Part shown: positions 43,793 to 52,772 of the stretch, piece after piece
Position numbering within the stretch: the first letter of the stretch is position 1
Layout of the letters: every line of letters begins with the position of its first letter
Source: Lachnospiraceae bacterium
Lineage (GTDB): Bacteria > Bacillota > Clostridia > Lachnospirales > Lachnospiraceae
Length of the DNA stretch: 64,000 nt
Assembly (NCBI GenBank): GCA_017544285.1
Contig: JAFYEL010000084.1
Coordinates: 1-64,000 of the forward strand
Reading direction: 5' to 3'
The notes under the pieces: generated by a model
What the model was told of the DNA's origin: nothing
The model's input: only the letters and a program-made list of their open reading frames with translations
Databases searched by the model: none
Program-made: the position numbers and the translations under genes

Positions 43793-44280
43793 TTATGAAT
43801 GCAAAAAAAGCCATTGTCGTTATTCTTGAAACGGCGCTAAGGATTATCGTACTGCTGATAATCATCTCATTTGTATATAAGACAGGTCTTAAGGCTTACG
43901 ATTTCGGCTACAGGATCTTTGCCGAAAGGCCCATGACCCTTGGGGTCGGAAGGGATGTCATAGTGACCATCCCAGAGGACAAAAACGCCAAGCAGGTGGG
44001 CGATCTGTTAAAGCAGCGGGGGCTGATAAGGGACGCAAATCTCTTTTTCTGCCAGGAGCTGCTGTCCGCATACCACGGAAAGATCAAGCCCGGCACCTAC
44101 ACCCTCAACACAGGCATGACCGCAGTCCAGATGATGGAGGTAATGTCTCCCGCCGACGATGAAGAAGGCGAAGAGGAAGAGCCGAAGGCCAAGGAGGAGG
44201 CTCCCGTGACCAAGGAAGAGCCTGAGGAAGAGGAACTGACGGACAACGTTTTCGACGCCGTTTCCGGGGAGAGTGACTGA
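43789..44280 (+). CDS. MltG-like protein with only the membrane anchor and LysM-like part
   Basis: A 163-residue protein. One N-terminal membrane segment (LRIIVLLIIISFVYKTGL) is followed by VTIPEDKNAKQVGDLLKQRGLI and FFCQELLSAYHGKIKPGTYTLNTGMTAVQMMEVM (given here in two parts of the LysM-like subdomain seen in YceG/MltG). The catalytic YceG domain that normally follows is absent. Instead the protein ends in a Glu/Lys/Pro-rich tail of about 45 residues. It occupies the position that full mltG has in Bacillus, just before trmR-trhP. It cannot be a lytic transglycosylase by itself; a structural or regulatory wall role is possible. It starts with an ATGA overlap. Confidence 0.72.
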   Translation: MIMNAKKAIVVILETALRIIVLLIIISFVYKTGLKAYDFGYRIFAERPMTLGVGRDVIVTIPEDKNAKQVGDLLKQRGLIRDANLFFCQELLSAYHGKIKPGTYTLNTGMTAVQMMEVMSPADDEEGEEEEPKAKEEAPVTKEEPEEEELTDNVFDAVSGESD

Positions 44281-44927
44281 TGGATCTTGACAGGACAGCC
44301 GGATACATAGATTCTCTGGATAAGGGCAATTCAAAGCTTTTAAATGACCTGGAGGTCAGGGCAAAGCAGGACGGAGTTCCCATCATAAGGCGCCCCATGC
44401 AGAGTTTTCTGCGGACCCTGCTCAAGGTAAAGCAGCCCTCCCGGATCCTGGAGATAGGTACCGCCGTGGGGTTTTCGGCCCTGCTGATGGCGGAAAACAC
44501 CGACAAGACAGAGATAGTCACCATAGAAAAATTCGAAAAACGGTATCTCGAGGCAAAGGAAAACATAGCCGCATCGCCGTATAAAGACAGGATAGAGCTT
44601 ATCTTCGGCGACGCCCTTGAGGTGCTGGATGAGATGGCGCTCAGGGGCGAATCCTTTGACTTTATCTTTATGGATGCGGCCAAGGGACAGTATCCGGGTT
44701 TTCTGGAGCCGTCGCTGAAGCTGCTTTGCAGGGACGGAGTCCTTCTTGCGGACAATGTCCTTAAGGACGGAGACATCATAGAGTCCAAGTTCGCCCTCAC
44801 AAGGCGCGACCGGACCATACACAAGAGGATGAGGGATTATCTGTATCAGATAACCCACAGCGATATACTTGAGACGGCCATCCTTCCCGTGGGGGACGGA
44901 GCCGCACTTTCGGTAAAGACAGTATGA
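44280..44927 (+). CDS. trmR: tRNA 5-hydroxyuridine O-methyltransferase
   Basis: A 215-residue class I O-methyltransferase of the family that includes YrrM/TrmR. SRILEIGTAVGFSALLMA is the SAM loop; VTIEKFEKRYLEAKENI gives the acidic ribose contact; FDFIFMDAAKGQYPGF and GVLLADNVL complete the metal-dependent catechol-OMT-like core. TrmR makes 5-methoxyuridine at tRNA position 34 from ho5U. It overlaps the MltG-like gene by one base and the U32 gene by ATGA, preserving the Bacillus yrrM-yrrN/O order. Confidence 0.88.
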   Translation: MDLDRTAGYIDSLDKGNSKLLNDLEVRAKQDGVPIIRRPMQSFLRTLLKVKQPSRILEIGTAVGFSALLMAENTDKTEIVTIEKFEKRYLEAKENIAASPYKDRIELIFGDALEVLDEMALRGESFDFIFMDAAKGQYPGFLEPSLKLLCRDGVLLADNVLKDGDIIESKFALTRRDRTIHKRMRDYLYQITHSDILETAILPVGDGAALSVKTV

Positions 44928-46162
44928 AAAGACCAGAGCTATTGGTTCCGGCAGGAAGTCCGGAGGTTTTCAGGACCGCAGTGGTCTACGGAGCGGACGC
45001 GGTATATATCGGAGGCGAGGCATTTTCCCTCCGGGCCAAGGCAAAGAATTTCAGCCTTGAGGATATGGAGGAGTGCATAGGCTTTGCCCGGGAGAGAGGG
45101 GTAAAGGTTTATGTGACCGCCAACATCCTGGCCCACGACTCCGACCTTGACGAGGCAAAGGAATATTTTACTCAGCTGGGAGGCATGAAGAATCCGCCGG
45201 ACGGACTGATAATCTCGGATCCCGGCATGTTCATGCTGGCCAAGCGGCACTGTCCGCAGATCGAGAGACATATCAGCACCCAGGCAAACAATACCAACTC
45301 CATGACCTTCAACTTCTGGTATGAGCAGGGGGCTACAAGAGTGGTGTGCGCCAGGGAGCTTTCCCTTGAAGAGATAGCCGTGATCCGAAGGAGCATTCCC
45401 GAGGATATGGAGATAGAGGCTTTTGTTCACGGCGCCATGTGCATTTCCTATTCCGGGCGCTGCCTGCTGTCCGCATTTTTAACGGGCAGGGAGGCAAACC
45501 GTGGAGAGTGCACCCATCCCTGCAGATGGAATTACGCCCTTGTGGAAGAGACCAGGCCCGGGCAGTATTTCCCCGTATTCGAGAACGAGAGAGGCAGCTA
45601 TATTTTCAACTCCCGGGATCTGTGCATGATCGACCACCTTCCGGAGCTCATTGAGGCGGGGGTCGATTCACTGAAGATAGAGGGCCGAATGAAGACCGCG
45701 CTCTACGTGGCCACGGTGGCCAGGACCTACCGCAGGGCCATAGACGATCTGATGAAGGACAGGGCCCTGTATGAAAGGAACCTCCCCCTTTACCGGGAAG
45801 AGATAAAAAAGTGTACCTACAGACAGTTCACCACCGGATTTTTCTTCGGAAAGCCGGGGAGCGACGCCCAGATCTACGACGGCAACACCTATGAGAGGGG
45901 CATGATATACCTGGGCTGTGTGGAGGATGTGACCGGGGATGGAAAGGTCCGCATAACACAGAAAAACAAATTCCTGAAGGGCGACAGCATAGAGATCATG
46001 AAGCCCTCGGGAGAGAATGTCGGGACGAAAGTCCTGGCCATAGAAAACGAGGAGGGAGAGCAGATGGAAAGTGCTCCCCACGCCTCCCAGACACTGTATG
46101 TCACACTGGATAAGGAAGCCGTGACCGGCGACATACTGTGCTGTGTCAATGAAGAAGCTTGA
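44924..46162 (+). CDS. trhP: U32-family tRNA U34 hydroxylation protein
   Basis: A 412-residue member of the U32 peptidase-like family. The family signature is exact: EAFVHGAMCISYSGRCLLS, followed by RGECTHPCRW; other hallmarks are ELLVPAGSPEV, GADAVYIGGEAFSLRA, HISTQANNTNS, RVVCARELSLEEI and SLKIEGRMKTALYVATV. The TrhP/YrrO type installs the 5-hydroxyl on tRNA U34, the substrate of TrmR, which is encoded immediately upstream. The two genes thus form a two-step wobble-uridine pathway. It is last in this housekeeping operon, 19 bases before block 6. Confidence 0.9.
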   Translation: MKRPELLVPAGSPEVFRTAVVYGADAVYIGGEAFSLRAKAKNFSLEDMEECIGFARERGVKVYVTANILAHDSDLDEAKEYFTQLGGMKNPPDGLIISDPGMFMLAKRHCPQIERHISTQANNTNSMTFNFWYEQGATRVVCARELSLEEIAVIRRSIPEDMEIEAFVHGAMCISYSGRCLLSAFLTGREANRGECTHPCRWNYALVEETRPGQYFPVFENERGSYIFNSRDLCMIDHLPELIEAGVDSLKIEGRMKTALYVATVARTYRRAIDDLMKDRALYERNLPLYREEIKKCTYRQFTTGFFFGKPGSDAQIYDGNTYERGMIYLGCVEDVTGDGKVRITQKNKFLKGDSIEIMKPSGENVGTKVLAIENEEGEQMESAPHASQTLYVTLDKEAVTGDILCCVNEEA

Positions 46163-46181
46163 ATGATTAGGGAGAGAAGCA

Positions 46182-47150
46182 ATGAAACTTATAATCCAGA
46201 TCCCCTGCCTGAATGAGGCCGAGACTCTCGAGATCGCGCTCAACGATCTGCCGAAGCATATAGACGGAATAGATGAGATAGAGTACCTCATCATCAACGA
46301 CGGTTCCACCGACAACACGGTGGAGGTTGCCAGAAACTGGGGCGTCCACCATGTGGTTAGCTTCCCCAAGAACAAGGGTCTGGCAAAGGGCTTTATGGCG
46401 GGATTTGACGCCTGCCTGAGGCTGGGAGCCGACATCATAGTAAATACCGACGCCGACAACCAGTACAATGGCGACGATATCGAAAAGCTGGTACGCCCCA
46501 TCCTCGACGGAGAGGCTGAGATAGTGATAGGCGAGCGCCCCATAGACCAGACGGAACATTTTTCGCCCCTTAAGAAAAAGCTCCAGCACTTCGGAAGCTT
46601 CATAGTGAGGGTGGCTTCAAAGACGGATATCCCCGACGCACCTTCGGGCTTCAGAGCCTACAGCCGTGAGGCGGCCCTGCACACAAACGTTATAAACAAC
46701 TACACCTACACACTGGAGACCATAGTGCAGGCGGGACGAAATAAGATGGCCATCACCTCGGTGCCCATCAGGACCAACGCGGAGCTGCGCTCCTCAAGGC
46801 TTTTCTCAAGCATGTTCGGTTATGTGAAAAAGTCAATGCTCACCATCATCAGGGCCTTCATGATGTACAGACCCCTGGTGTTCTTTTCCATAGTGGGAGC
46901 CATTCCCTTCACCATCGGTCTGGTGATCGCCATAAGGTTTTTGACATTTTACTTCGGGGGAAACGGCATGGGCCACACCCAGTCCCTGATACTTGCCAGC
47001 ACTCTGATGATGCTGGGCTTCACCACCTTTATCATAGGCTTTCAGGCCGATATCATCGCCGCCAACAGAAAGCTGCTGGAGGACATACAGTACAGGGTTC
47101 GAAGGATAGAATCGGGAAATGAAAGTCAGCGTAATAGTTCCGGTCTATGA
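46182..47150 (+). CDS. Membrane-anchored GT2 glycosyltransferase (polyprenyl-phosphate type)
   Basis: A 322-residue GT2 protein. The N-terminal domain has IIQIPCLNEAETLEIAL, YLIINDGSTDNT, FPKNKGLAKGFMAGFDA and the catalytic DADNQY. Two hydrophobic segments near residues 230-290 anchor the C-terminus. This layout fits dolichyl/undecaprenyl-phosphate-sugar synthases or related enzymes. The substrate is not determined. It has a good AGGGAGAGAAG ribosome site. It opens block 6 and overlaps the next GT2 gene by 32 bases. Confidence 0.85.
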   Translation: MKLIIQIPCLNEAETLEIALNDLPKHIDGIDEIEYLIINDGSTDNTVEVARNWGVHHVVSFPKNKGLAKGFMAGFDACLRLGADIIVNTDADNQYNGDDIEKLVRPILDGEAEIVIGERPIDQTEHFSPLKKKLQHFGSFIVRVASKTDIPDAPSGFRAYSREAALHTNVINNYTYTLETIVQAGRNKMAITSVPIRTNAELRSSRLFSSMFGYVKKSMLTIIRAFMMYRPLVFFSIVGAIPFTIGLVIAIRFLTFYFGGNGMGHTQSLILASTLMMLGFTTFIIGFQADIIAANRKLLEDIQYRVRRIESGNESQRNSSGL

Positions 47151-48162
47151 CACAAAGCCGGAGTATTTCGACAAGTGTATAGGATCCCTGACGGCCCAGA
47201 CCCACAAGGATATTGAGATCCTGGTGATAGACGACGGGGCTGTGGATGAGCTGGCCCTGCGCTGCGACATGGCGGCAAAGGAAGATGAGCGGATAAGGGT
47301 CATCCATCAGGAGAACGCAGGAGCCTCGGGAGCCAGGAACAGAGGGCTTTCGGAGTGCACCGGAGACTATGTGACCTTTGTGGACTCTGATGACTGGATC
47401 GATGAGCACACAGTGGAGGAGGCCCTCCGGATCTCCGAGAGGGACAGCCTTGACATACTGCTCTGGGGTTCTTATAAATGCTACGGCAGCAGGCAGGAAA
47501 AATACATGCCCTACGAGGCGGACATCACTCTTTTTGACGAAGACCGTAAAAAGGAGCTGATGCAGAAGACCATGGTGGGCTCCCTTAAGACCTATACTTA
47601 TCCGGCTACAAAATTCGGATCCGGTTCCTGCTGTTCAAAGCTGTACAGAAGGGACTTTCTTGAAGAAAACAAACTCAGATATCCTGTGGGGGTAAAACGG
47701 GCGGAGGATGTTAATTTCAATATCCGCGCATTTAACGTTGCAAAGCGCATCGGGTACCTCAACAGGTATTTTTACTATTACAGGCAGCACGCCTCTTCCG
47801 CCACCTACATCTACAGAAAGAACGGCATAGAGGTCTTCACCAAGGCCCTGGAGGGGCTGGATAACTTCATCAGGGAAAGCGGACGGGAGGATCTGAGGCA
47901 GACCTACTACATGAGATGCATGTTCTTCTTTCTGGAGAGCATGGATATGGACTACATGAACCCGGCCGCCGAGGGGTCTCTTTCCGAGAGGCTTTACCGC
48001 ATGCGCAAGGCAGCGGGCAGGGAGCCCTACAGGACGGCGGTTGAAAGGCTGGATTACTCCGGGCTTACATTTTTTAAAAAGATACCCCTGTTTTTCATGA
48101 AGCACGGCCTTATGGGCCTGCTTATGCTGTTTTACAAGGTATATGGGATCATCGGAAAATAA
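47119..48162 (+). CDS. GT2 glycosyltransferase
   Basis: A 347-residue GT2 enzyme of the capsule type. The canonical motifs are VSVIVPVYDTKPEYFDKCI, EILVIDDGAVDE (here GAVDE replaces the usual GSTDG), NAGASGARNRGLSECTGDYVTFVDSDDWI with the DxD as DSDD (given in parts: NAGASGARNRGLSE, VTFVDSDDWI), and a following FFYYRQHASS acceptor-side region. The C-terminus is hydrophobic (FFKKIPLFFMKHGLMGLLML) and could sit on the membrane. The acceptor is unknown. It overlaps both neighbours, as do most genes of this block. Confidence 0.87.
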   Translation: MKVSVIVPVYDTKPEYFDKCIGSLTAQTHKDIEILVIDDGAVDELALRCDMAAKEDERIRVIHQENAGASGARNRGLSECTGDYVTFVDSDDWIDEHTVEEALRISERDSLDILLWGSYKCYGSRQEKYMPYEADITLFDEDRKKELMQKTMVGSLKTYTYPATKFGSGSCCSKLYRRDFLEENKLRYPVGVKRAEDVNFNIRAFNVAKRIGYLNRYFYYYRQHASSATYIYRKNGIEVFTKALEGLDNFIRESGREDLRQTYYMRCMFFFLESMDMDYMNPAAEGSLSERLYRMRKAAGREPYRTAVERLDYSGLTFFKKIPLFFMKHGLMGLLMLFYKVYGIIGK

Positions 48163-49186
48163 ATGGGCAGTATCGGTGATAATGCCCTGCTACAACAGCG
48201 AAAAATACATAGAGAAGAGCCTGCTCTCACTTAAGGGCCAGTCCTTCCAGGACTTTGAGCTGGTGGCCGTAAACGACAGTTCCACCGACGGGACCTTAGC
48301 CTGCCTTGAGGCTTTCGCAAAGGAGCTGGGGAGCGAGAGGGTCCACATAGTGACGGTGGAAAACGGAGGCCAGTCCCGGGCCAGGAATATAGGTCTGGAT
48401 GCGGCTGCCGGGAAATACATCGTCTTTCTTGACAGCGACGACTTTGTGGACGTGGACTACCTGCAGGTTCTGGTGGGTGCGGCGGAGGAGCACGATTCCG
48501 AGATGGTGCTCACCGGCCAGCACAAGGTGGATGTAAACGGCAACACCATAGCCAATATCTGCTATCCCGTGGATCAGCACCCCGAGTACGTACAGAGGCA
48601 GCTGAATCCCCACGGGAAACTTTACCGCCGGGATTTCCTGGACCGGCATCATATACGTTTTGCCGAGGGCAAGCTCTATGAGGACAACCCCTTTAACCTC
48701 ATGGCCATGTTCCTGTGCCGCAATCAGGTGATAATGCCATACAACGGACATTATCAGGTGATACACATGGGCAGCACCATGACCAGGGCCATGGATCCGA
48801 AAAAGGTGCCCTACGAGGCCATTGAGGAGGCGGTCAGCTACACCCTCTCCCACAGGGACATCATCACGGACGAGGCCGTATTTGAATTTGTGGTCTTAAG
48901 CTTCATGACATATTTCATCTTCCAGGCAAACCGGAAGCATATCTACGCCTCCGGCCGTATAAAAGGACGCAAGTCGTCACCGGCGCTGATGAAGGAGATA
49001 TGCAGATACACCCAGAGACTCATTCCCCGGTATTTTCCCCGGTATTACAAAAATCCCCATGTGGGTATTTTTAAACACAGATACCTGACCCTGCAGCAGA
49101 GGGCGGGGGTATGGTTCTTTACAGTGCTGCTTCGCACACACACTCTTTGGATATTCACCAGGCTGTTTTACCTGGTTTCTGACTGA
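48143..49186 (+). CDS. GT2 glycosyltransferase
   Basis: A 347-residue GT2 enzyme with VSVIMPCYNSEKYIEKSL, LVAVNDSSTDGTL, NGGQSRARNIGLDAAAGKYI and VFLDSDDFVDVDYL (DxD). LYRRDFLDRHHIRFAEGKLYEDN (the acceptor region, given as LYRRDFLDRHHIRF and EGKLYEDN) is the usual pattern of capsule GT2 proteins. The start at 48143 overlaps the preceding gene by 20 bases and is the only in-frame ATG near the beginning. It is followed directly by the UPF0104 gene with a one-base overlap. Confidence 0.85.
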   Translation: MGSSENKWAVSVIMPCYNSEKYIEKSLLSLKGQSFQDFELVAVNDSSTDGTLACLEAFAKELGSERVHIVTVENGGQSRARNIGLDAAAGKYIVFLDSDDFVDVDYLQVLVGAAEEHDSEMVLTGQHKVDVNGNTIANICYPVDQHPEYVQRQLNPHGKLYRRDFLDRHHIRFAEGKLYEDNPFNLMAMFLCRNQVIMPYNGHYQVIHMGSTMTRAMDPKKVPYEAIEEAVSYTLSHRDIITDEAVFEFVVLSFMTYFIFQANRKHIYASGRIKGRKSSPALMKEICRYTQRLIPRYFPRYYKNPHVGIFKHRYLTLQQRAGVWFFTVLLRTHTLWIFTRLFYLVSD

Positions 49187-50139
49187 TGGATAAAGAAAAG
49201 CTTAAAAAGATCATAAACGTGGCAGGAAGGGTCATAACCATACTCTCTCTCATATTCGTTGTGAGAGCGGTTTACAGGCTGGGCTTTGATCCCGGCCTTG
49301 TGAGCAATGTTCCCGCCTTTGTGGGAGTGGCGCTGTTTTCGGCACTGCTCTTTGCGGGAGGAGTCTATGTACAGGGACTTGCCTGGAAGACTCTTCTTGA
49401 CTACTTCGGATCGGGAAAGGCGGACACGGGGGAGGCCCTCTGTGTATACGCAAAGGCCAATATCGGAAAGTATCTCCCGGGAAATGTGATGCATTATGTG
49501 GAGAGAAATCTGTTTGCCGCAAAGTACGAGATACCCCAGTCCGCGGCGGCCCTTTCCAGTGTTTTCGAGATAGGAGCCCAGGTGGCGGCGGCCTTTATCA
49601 TCGCAGTGGTGACCGGCGGCTCCGCCATTTTCGGCGTAATGGATGAGATGCTCACCACGAGCTGGAGAAGCTACCTGCTTCCCGGAGTCCTGGTGCTGGT
49701 ATGCCTGTGCGTTGTCATGGCGCTCATCATCCGCCGGTTTATGGGAGAAAAGATAAAGAAGTTTTTCACCGAGCATCCCCTTCCGGGCTTTGTATCCGCC
49801 ATATGCAGGGCAGTGCTTTTGTGCATGCCCCTGATGTTCATCGGAAGTGCCGTGATGGTGGTACTCTATGCCTTCATGGGCGGAACAGTGGACAGGGCAG
49901 CCATTGCCGGCATCGTTCCGGGATATGTGATGGCCTGGCTTCTGGGCTTTGTGGTCCCCGGAGCTCCCGGCGGAATAGGTGTCAGGGAGTTCGTGCTCAC
50001 CCTGACCGTGGCTCCCATTGTGGGCAGTGAGCGGACACTCACAATGATGCTCATCCACAGACTGATAAACATTCTGGGTGATGCGGCCGCATACCTGATA
50101 CAGGGGATCATCAGAAGAAAGCAGGAGAGCAGGGAATGA
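49186..50139 (+). CDS. Lysylphosphatidylglycerol-synthase-TM/UPF0104 family membrane protein
   Basis: A 317-residue polytopic protein with about eight membrane segments. The family marker PGAPGGIGVREFVL lies near residue 260, and KANIGKYLPGNVMHYVER fits the conserved first loop. Members of this family occur as the flippase half of MprF and as stand-alone proteins in glycan loci, where they may help move lipid-linked intermediates or anchor transferases. Which role applies here is not known. It is tightly coupled to GT2 genes on both sides (one-base and 4-base overlaps). Confidence 0.83.
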   Translation: MDKEKLKKIINVAGRVITILSLIFVVRAVYRLGFDPGLVSNVPAFVGVALFSALLFAGGVYVQGLAWKTLLDYFGSGKADTGEALCVYAKANIGKYLPGNVMHYVERNLFAAKYEIPQSAAALSSVFEIGAQVAAAFIIAVVTGGSAIFGVMDEMLTTSWRSYLLPGVLVLVCLCVVMALIIRRFMGEKIKKFFTEHPLPGFVSAICRAVLLCMPLMFIGSAVMVVLYAFMGGTVDRAAIAGIVPGYVMAWLLGFVVPGAPGGIGVREFVLTLTVAPIVGSERTLTMMLIHRLINILGDAAAYLIQGIIRRKQESRE

Positions 50140-50945
50140 AGGTCTCGGTCATAACCACCTGCTTCAACGCGGCAGGCTTTATCGAAAAAACCATAAGATC
50201 CGTACTGTCCCAGACCTACAGGGACTTCGAATACATTATCATGGACGGAGGCTCCGGAGACGGCACCATGGTGCTGGCGGAGAGCTTTGCACCGGCTTTT
50301 GAGGAAAGGGGGATCCCCTATCACATCTTCAGCGAGCCGGATCGGGGCATATACGACGGCATGAACCATGCGGTGGCAAGGGCCACCGGCGAGTACCTGA
50401 ACTTCATGAATGCGGACGATGAATTCTTTGACGAAAACGTGCTTTGTGCCATATTCGAGGGAAGGGACTGGGAAGGCACCGGCATCATCTACGGAGATGC
50501 GGCTGAGACCGAGTACGGACAGCAGTATCTCTTTGTAAAAAACATCGATACCATAAGGCAGAGGATGCCTTTTTCCCACCAGAGCGCCTTTGTAAAAAGG
50601 TATCTGTTGGAAAAACATCCCTTTGACCTCAGGTACCGCATAGCGGCGGACTACGATTTCCTCATAACCTGTCTGGATGAGGGCGTAAAATTTGAGGACT
50701 GCGGCATAATGGTCTGCAGGGTGTCAAAGGACGGGGTTTCTTCCGTGAACATCTACGATACCTTTGTGGAGACGGAAGAAATGCTGAGGGCCCACGGCTG
50801 TCCCAGGTATACACCGGGCCAGCTCAGGAAGAAGCTTTTTTTCCTCAGGATCAGACAGATCGGGATGGACATATTGCCCGCATCGATAAAAAAGCGTATC
50901 AGGGAAACCCAGCGAAGGAACAGGGGTCAGGATATAAAGGTATGA
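50136..50945 (+). CDS. GT2 glycosyltransferase (WcaA/Colanic-acid type)
   Basis: A 269-residue GT2 enzyme. VSVITTCFNAAGFIEKTI, SVLSQTYRDFEYIIMDGGSGDGT (in parts: SVLSQTYRDFEYIIMDG, GSGDGT), SEPDRGIYDGMNHAVARA and YLNFMNADDEFFD define a subgroup with GIYDAMNKG-like and NADD motifs, frequent in capsule and exopolysaccharide clusters. FSHQSAFVKR and RIAADYDFLI are the expected acceptor-side elements. It is soluble. ATGA overlap with the acyltransferase gene. Confidence 0.87.
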   Translation: MKVSVITTCFNAAGFIEKTIRSVLSQTYRDFEYIIMDGGSGDGTMVLAESFAPAFEERGIPYHIFSEPDRGIYDGMNHAVARATGEYLNFMNADDEFFDENVLCAIFEGRDWEGTGIIYGDAAETEYGQQYLFVKNIDTIRQRMPFSHQSAFVKRYLLEKHPFDLRYRIAADYDFLITCLDEGVKFEDCGIMVCRVSKDGVSSVNIYDTFVETEEMLRAHGCPRYTPGQLRKKLFFLRIRQIGMDILPASIKKRIRETQRRNRGQDIKV

Positions 50946-51643
50946 GCAGCTATATCTCAAGAAAGATACAGGAGTGGGGAAGCGCCCTTTTCAGGGCTTT
51001 TGTCTTTCCCTTCATAAAGCTTAAGACGGAGCTTTCAACCTCCGGAGTCATAAAGCAGGGGGCCTATTTCAACAAGGGCACTGTGCTTGGCGGCAGGAAT
51101 TACCTGGGCAGAGAGTGCTATCTGACCCATGTGGAGCTGGGCTACGGCTCCTATCTGGCGGAGCACGGAAGGCTGATAGACACCAGTGTGGGGAAATACT
51201 GTTCCCTGGGACCCTACCTGCGGTGTGCCTTCGGGCTGCATCCCGCAAAGGGATATCCCTCAACCCATCCGGCCTTTTATTCCACCTCGGGAGCAGAGGG
51301 CTTTACCTATGCGGATAAGGACAGCTTTTGCGAGGAGCGCTTTGCAGATGAAAAGAGGGGCATGAAGGTGGTCATCGGAAACAATGTCTGGATCGGTGCC
51401 TGCGTGACTCTGACAGAGGGGATAAAGATAGGGGACGGAGCCGTTGTGGCGGCGGGATCCCTTGTAAAGGATGACCTGGAACCCTACACCATCTACGCCG
51501 GCGTGCCGGCGAAAAAGATCGGCGAGAGATTTACCGAAGAGCAGAGAAAGGCTCTTTCGGAAAGGGGCCTTGAGAACTGGTGGGAAAAGAGCTCGGCGGA
51601 GCTTGAGAAACTGGTAAAAGAGGGCAGGTTCACAGCCCTTTAA
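50942..51643 (+). CDS. Left-handed beta-helix acyltransferase (CatB-type)
   Basis: A 233-residue hexapeptide-repeat transferase. The repeat core appears as a series of [LIV]GxxxxI steps: YLGRECYLTH, VSVGKYCSLGPYLRC, and VVIGNNVWIGACVTLTEGIKIGDGAVVAAGSLV (given as VIGNNVWIGACVTL and GIKIGDGAVVAAGSLV). STHPAFYST and the loop at residues 100-130 are typical of the CatB/xenobiotic acyltransferase subgroup. It most likely acetylates a sugar of the block-6 glycan using acetyl-CoA. Confidence 0.87.
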   Translation: MSSYISRKIQEWGSALFRAFVFPFIKLKTELSTSGVIKQGAYFNKGTVLGGRNYLGRECYLTHVELGYGSYLAEHGRLIDTSVGKYCSLGPYLRCAFGLHPAKGYPSTHPAFYSTSGAEGFTYADKDSFCEERFADEKRGMKVVIGNNVWIGACVTLTEGIKIGDGAVVAAGSLVKDDLEPYTIYAGVPAKKIGERFTEEQRKALSERGLENWWEKSSAELEKLVKEGRFTAL

Positions 51644-51652
51644 AGGATTGGT

Positions 51653-52771
51653 ATGTATTATCCGGCAATAGTCATAATCGCATATAACAGGGCCGATTCC
51701 CTGAAGAGGCTTTTATCCTCCGTTAAGGCTGCCGATTTTCCAAAGGACACCCCCGTTGCCCTGGTGATAAGCATAGACAGGGGGGACAACCCCGAGGTGG
51801 CTGAGGCCGCCCGGGAGTTTGAGTGGCCTTACGGAGAAAAAAGGATAGTGGAGCATAAAGAAAGGCTGGGGCTTAAACGCCATGTGCTGGAGTGCTCCGG
51901 ATATTCCCTGGAGTACGGGAGCGCAATCCTTCTGGAGGACGACCTTTACGTGGCTCAGGATTTTTATGAATTTGCAAGGAAGGCCCTGGAATTTTCCGAC
52001 TCAGATGAGAGGATCGCAGGCGTTTCCCTGTATAATCACAGGCTGAACGTCCATGCCCGGGAGCCCTTCGAGGCCATAGACGACGGCTTTGACAACTGGT
52101 ATTTCCGGTTTGCCTCCTCCTGGGGACAGGCTTATACGGCGAAGCAGTGGAAGGCCTTTGCCGCATGGATGGAAAAAAACGATACCACTCCCTTTCCCGA
52201 CAGCGTTCCCGAAAATGTGCGCTCCTGGGGAGAGTCCTCGTGGCTTAAGTATTTTATACGCTATGTGGTGGAAAAGGATCTGTTCTTCCTCTATCCCCGT
52301 GTATCACGTACCACGAATTTTTCCGAGGCGGGGACCCACAGAATGGGACAGGTGGCGGATCTTCAGGTTCCACTGGGCCGGGCGCCGGTCTCCGGGGAAT
52401 ACAGGTTTTCGACAACCGAAGAGTCCGGGAGCAAATACGATGCCTATTTTGAGAACAGGGATCTGGAAGATATCTTTGACCGGCCAGCCGTTGTGGATCT
52501 CTATGGAAAAAAACCGGTGCCGGAGGACGGAGGGTATTTTCTCTCCTGCCGCAGACTGCCCTTCAGGGTGGTAAAGAGCTTCGGCAGGCTGCTCCGCCCC
52601 ATAGACGCCAACATATTCGGTGACATAGAGGGGGAGGCGTTTTTCCTTTACGACACCTCCGTGTCGGGAAAGCCGCCGGCCATAAAAGACAGCGACAGAC
52701 TGCTGTACAACTACAGGGCATATAAGGTGAAGCACGGATTGTCCATCCTGCTTCGCAGATTATTCGGATGA
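51653..52771 (+). CDS. Glycosyltransferase-like protein (GNT-I-type GT-A)
   Basis: A 372-residue protein with IVIIAYNRADSLKRLLSSV, LVISIDRGDNPEV, and a catalytic-type ILLEDDLYVAQDF, as in GNT-I-like bacterial proteins (GT13-related or GT2-like). SRTTNFSEAGTHRM is a characteristic later strand. A C-terminal region of about 100 residues contains a LSCRRLPFRVVKSFGRLLR patch that may bind membrane. It is 2 bases from asnB's start, with TGATATG at the junction. Donor and acceptor are unknown. Confidence 0.78.
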   Translation: MYYPAIVIIAYNRADSLKRLLSSVKAADFPKDTPVALVISIDRGDNPEVAEAAREFEWPYGEKRIVEHKERLGLKRHVLECSGYSLEYGSAILLEDDLYVAQDFYEFARKALEFSDSDERIAGVSLYNHRLNVHAREPFEAIDDGFDNWYFRFASSWGQAYTAKQWKAFAAWMEKNDTTPFPDSVPENVRSWGESSWLKYFIRYVVEKDLFFLYPRVSRTTNFSEAGTHRMGQVADLQVPLGRAPVSGEYRFSTTEESGSKYDAYFENRDLEDIFDRPAVVDLYGKKPVPEDGGYFLSCRRLPFRVVKSFGRLLRPIDANIFGDIEGEAFFLYDTSVSGKPPAIKDSDRLLYNYRAYKVKHGLSILLRRLFG

Positions 52772-52772
52772 T

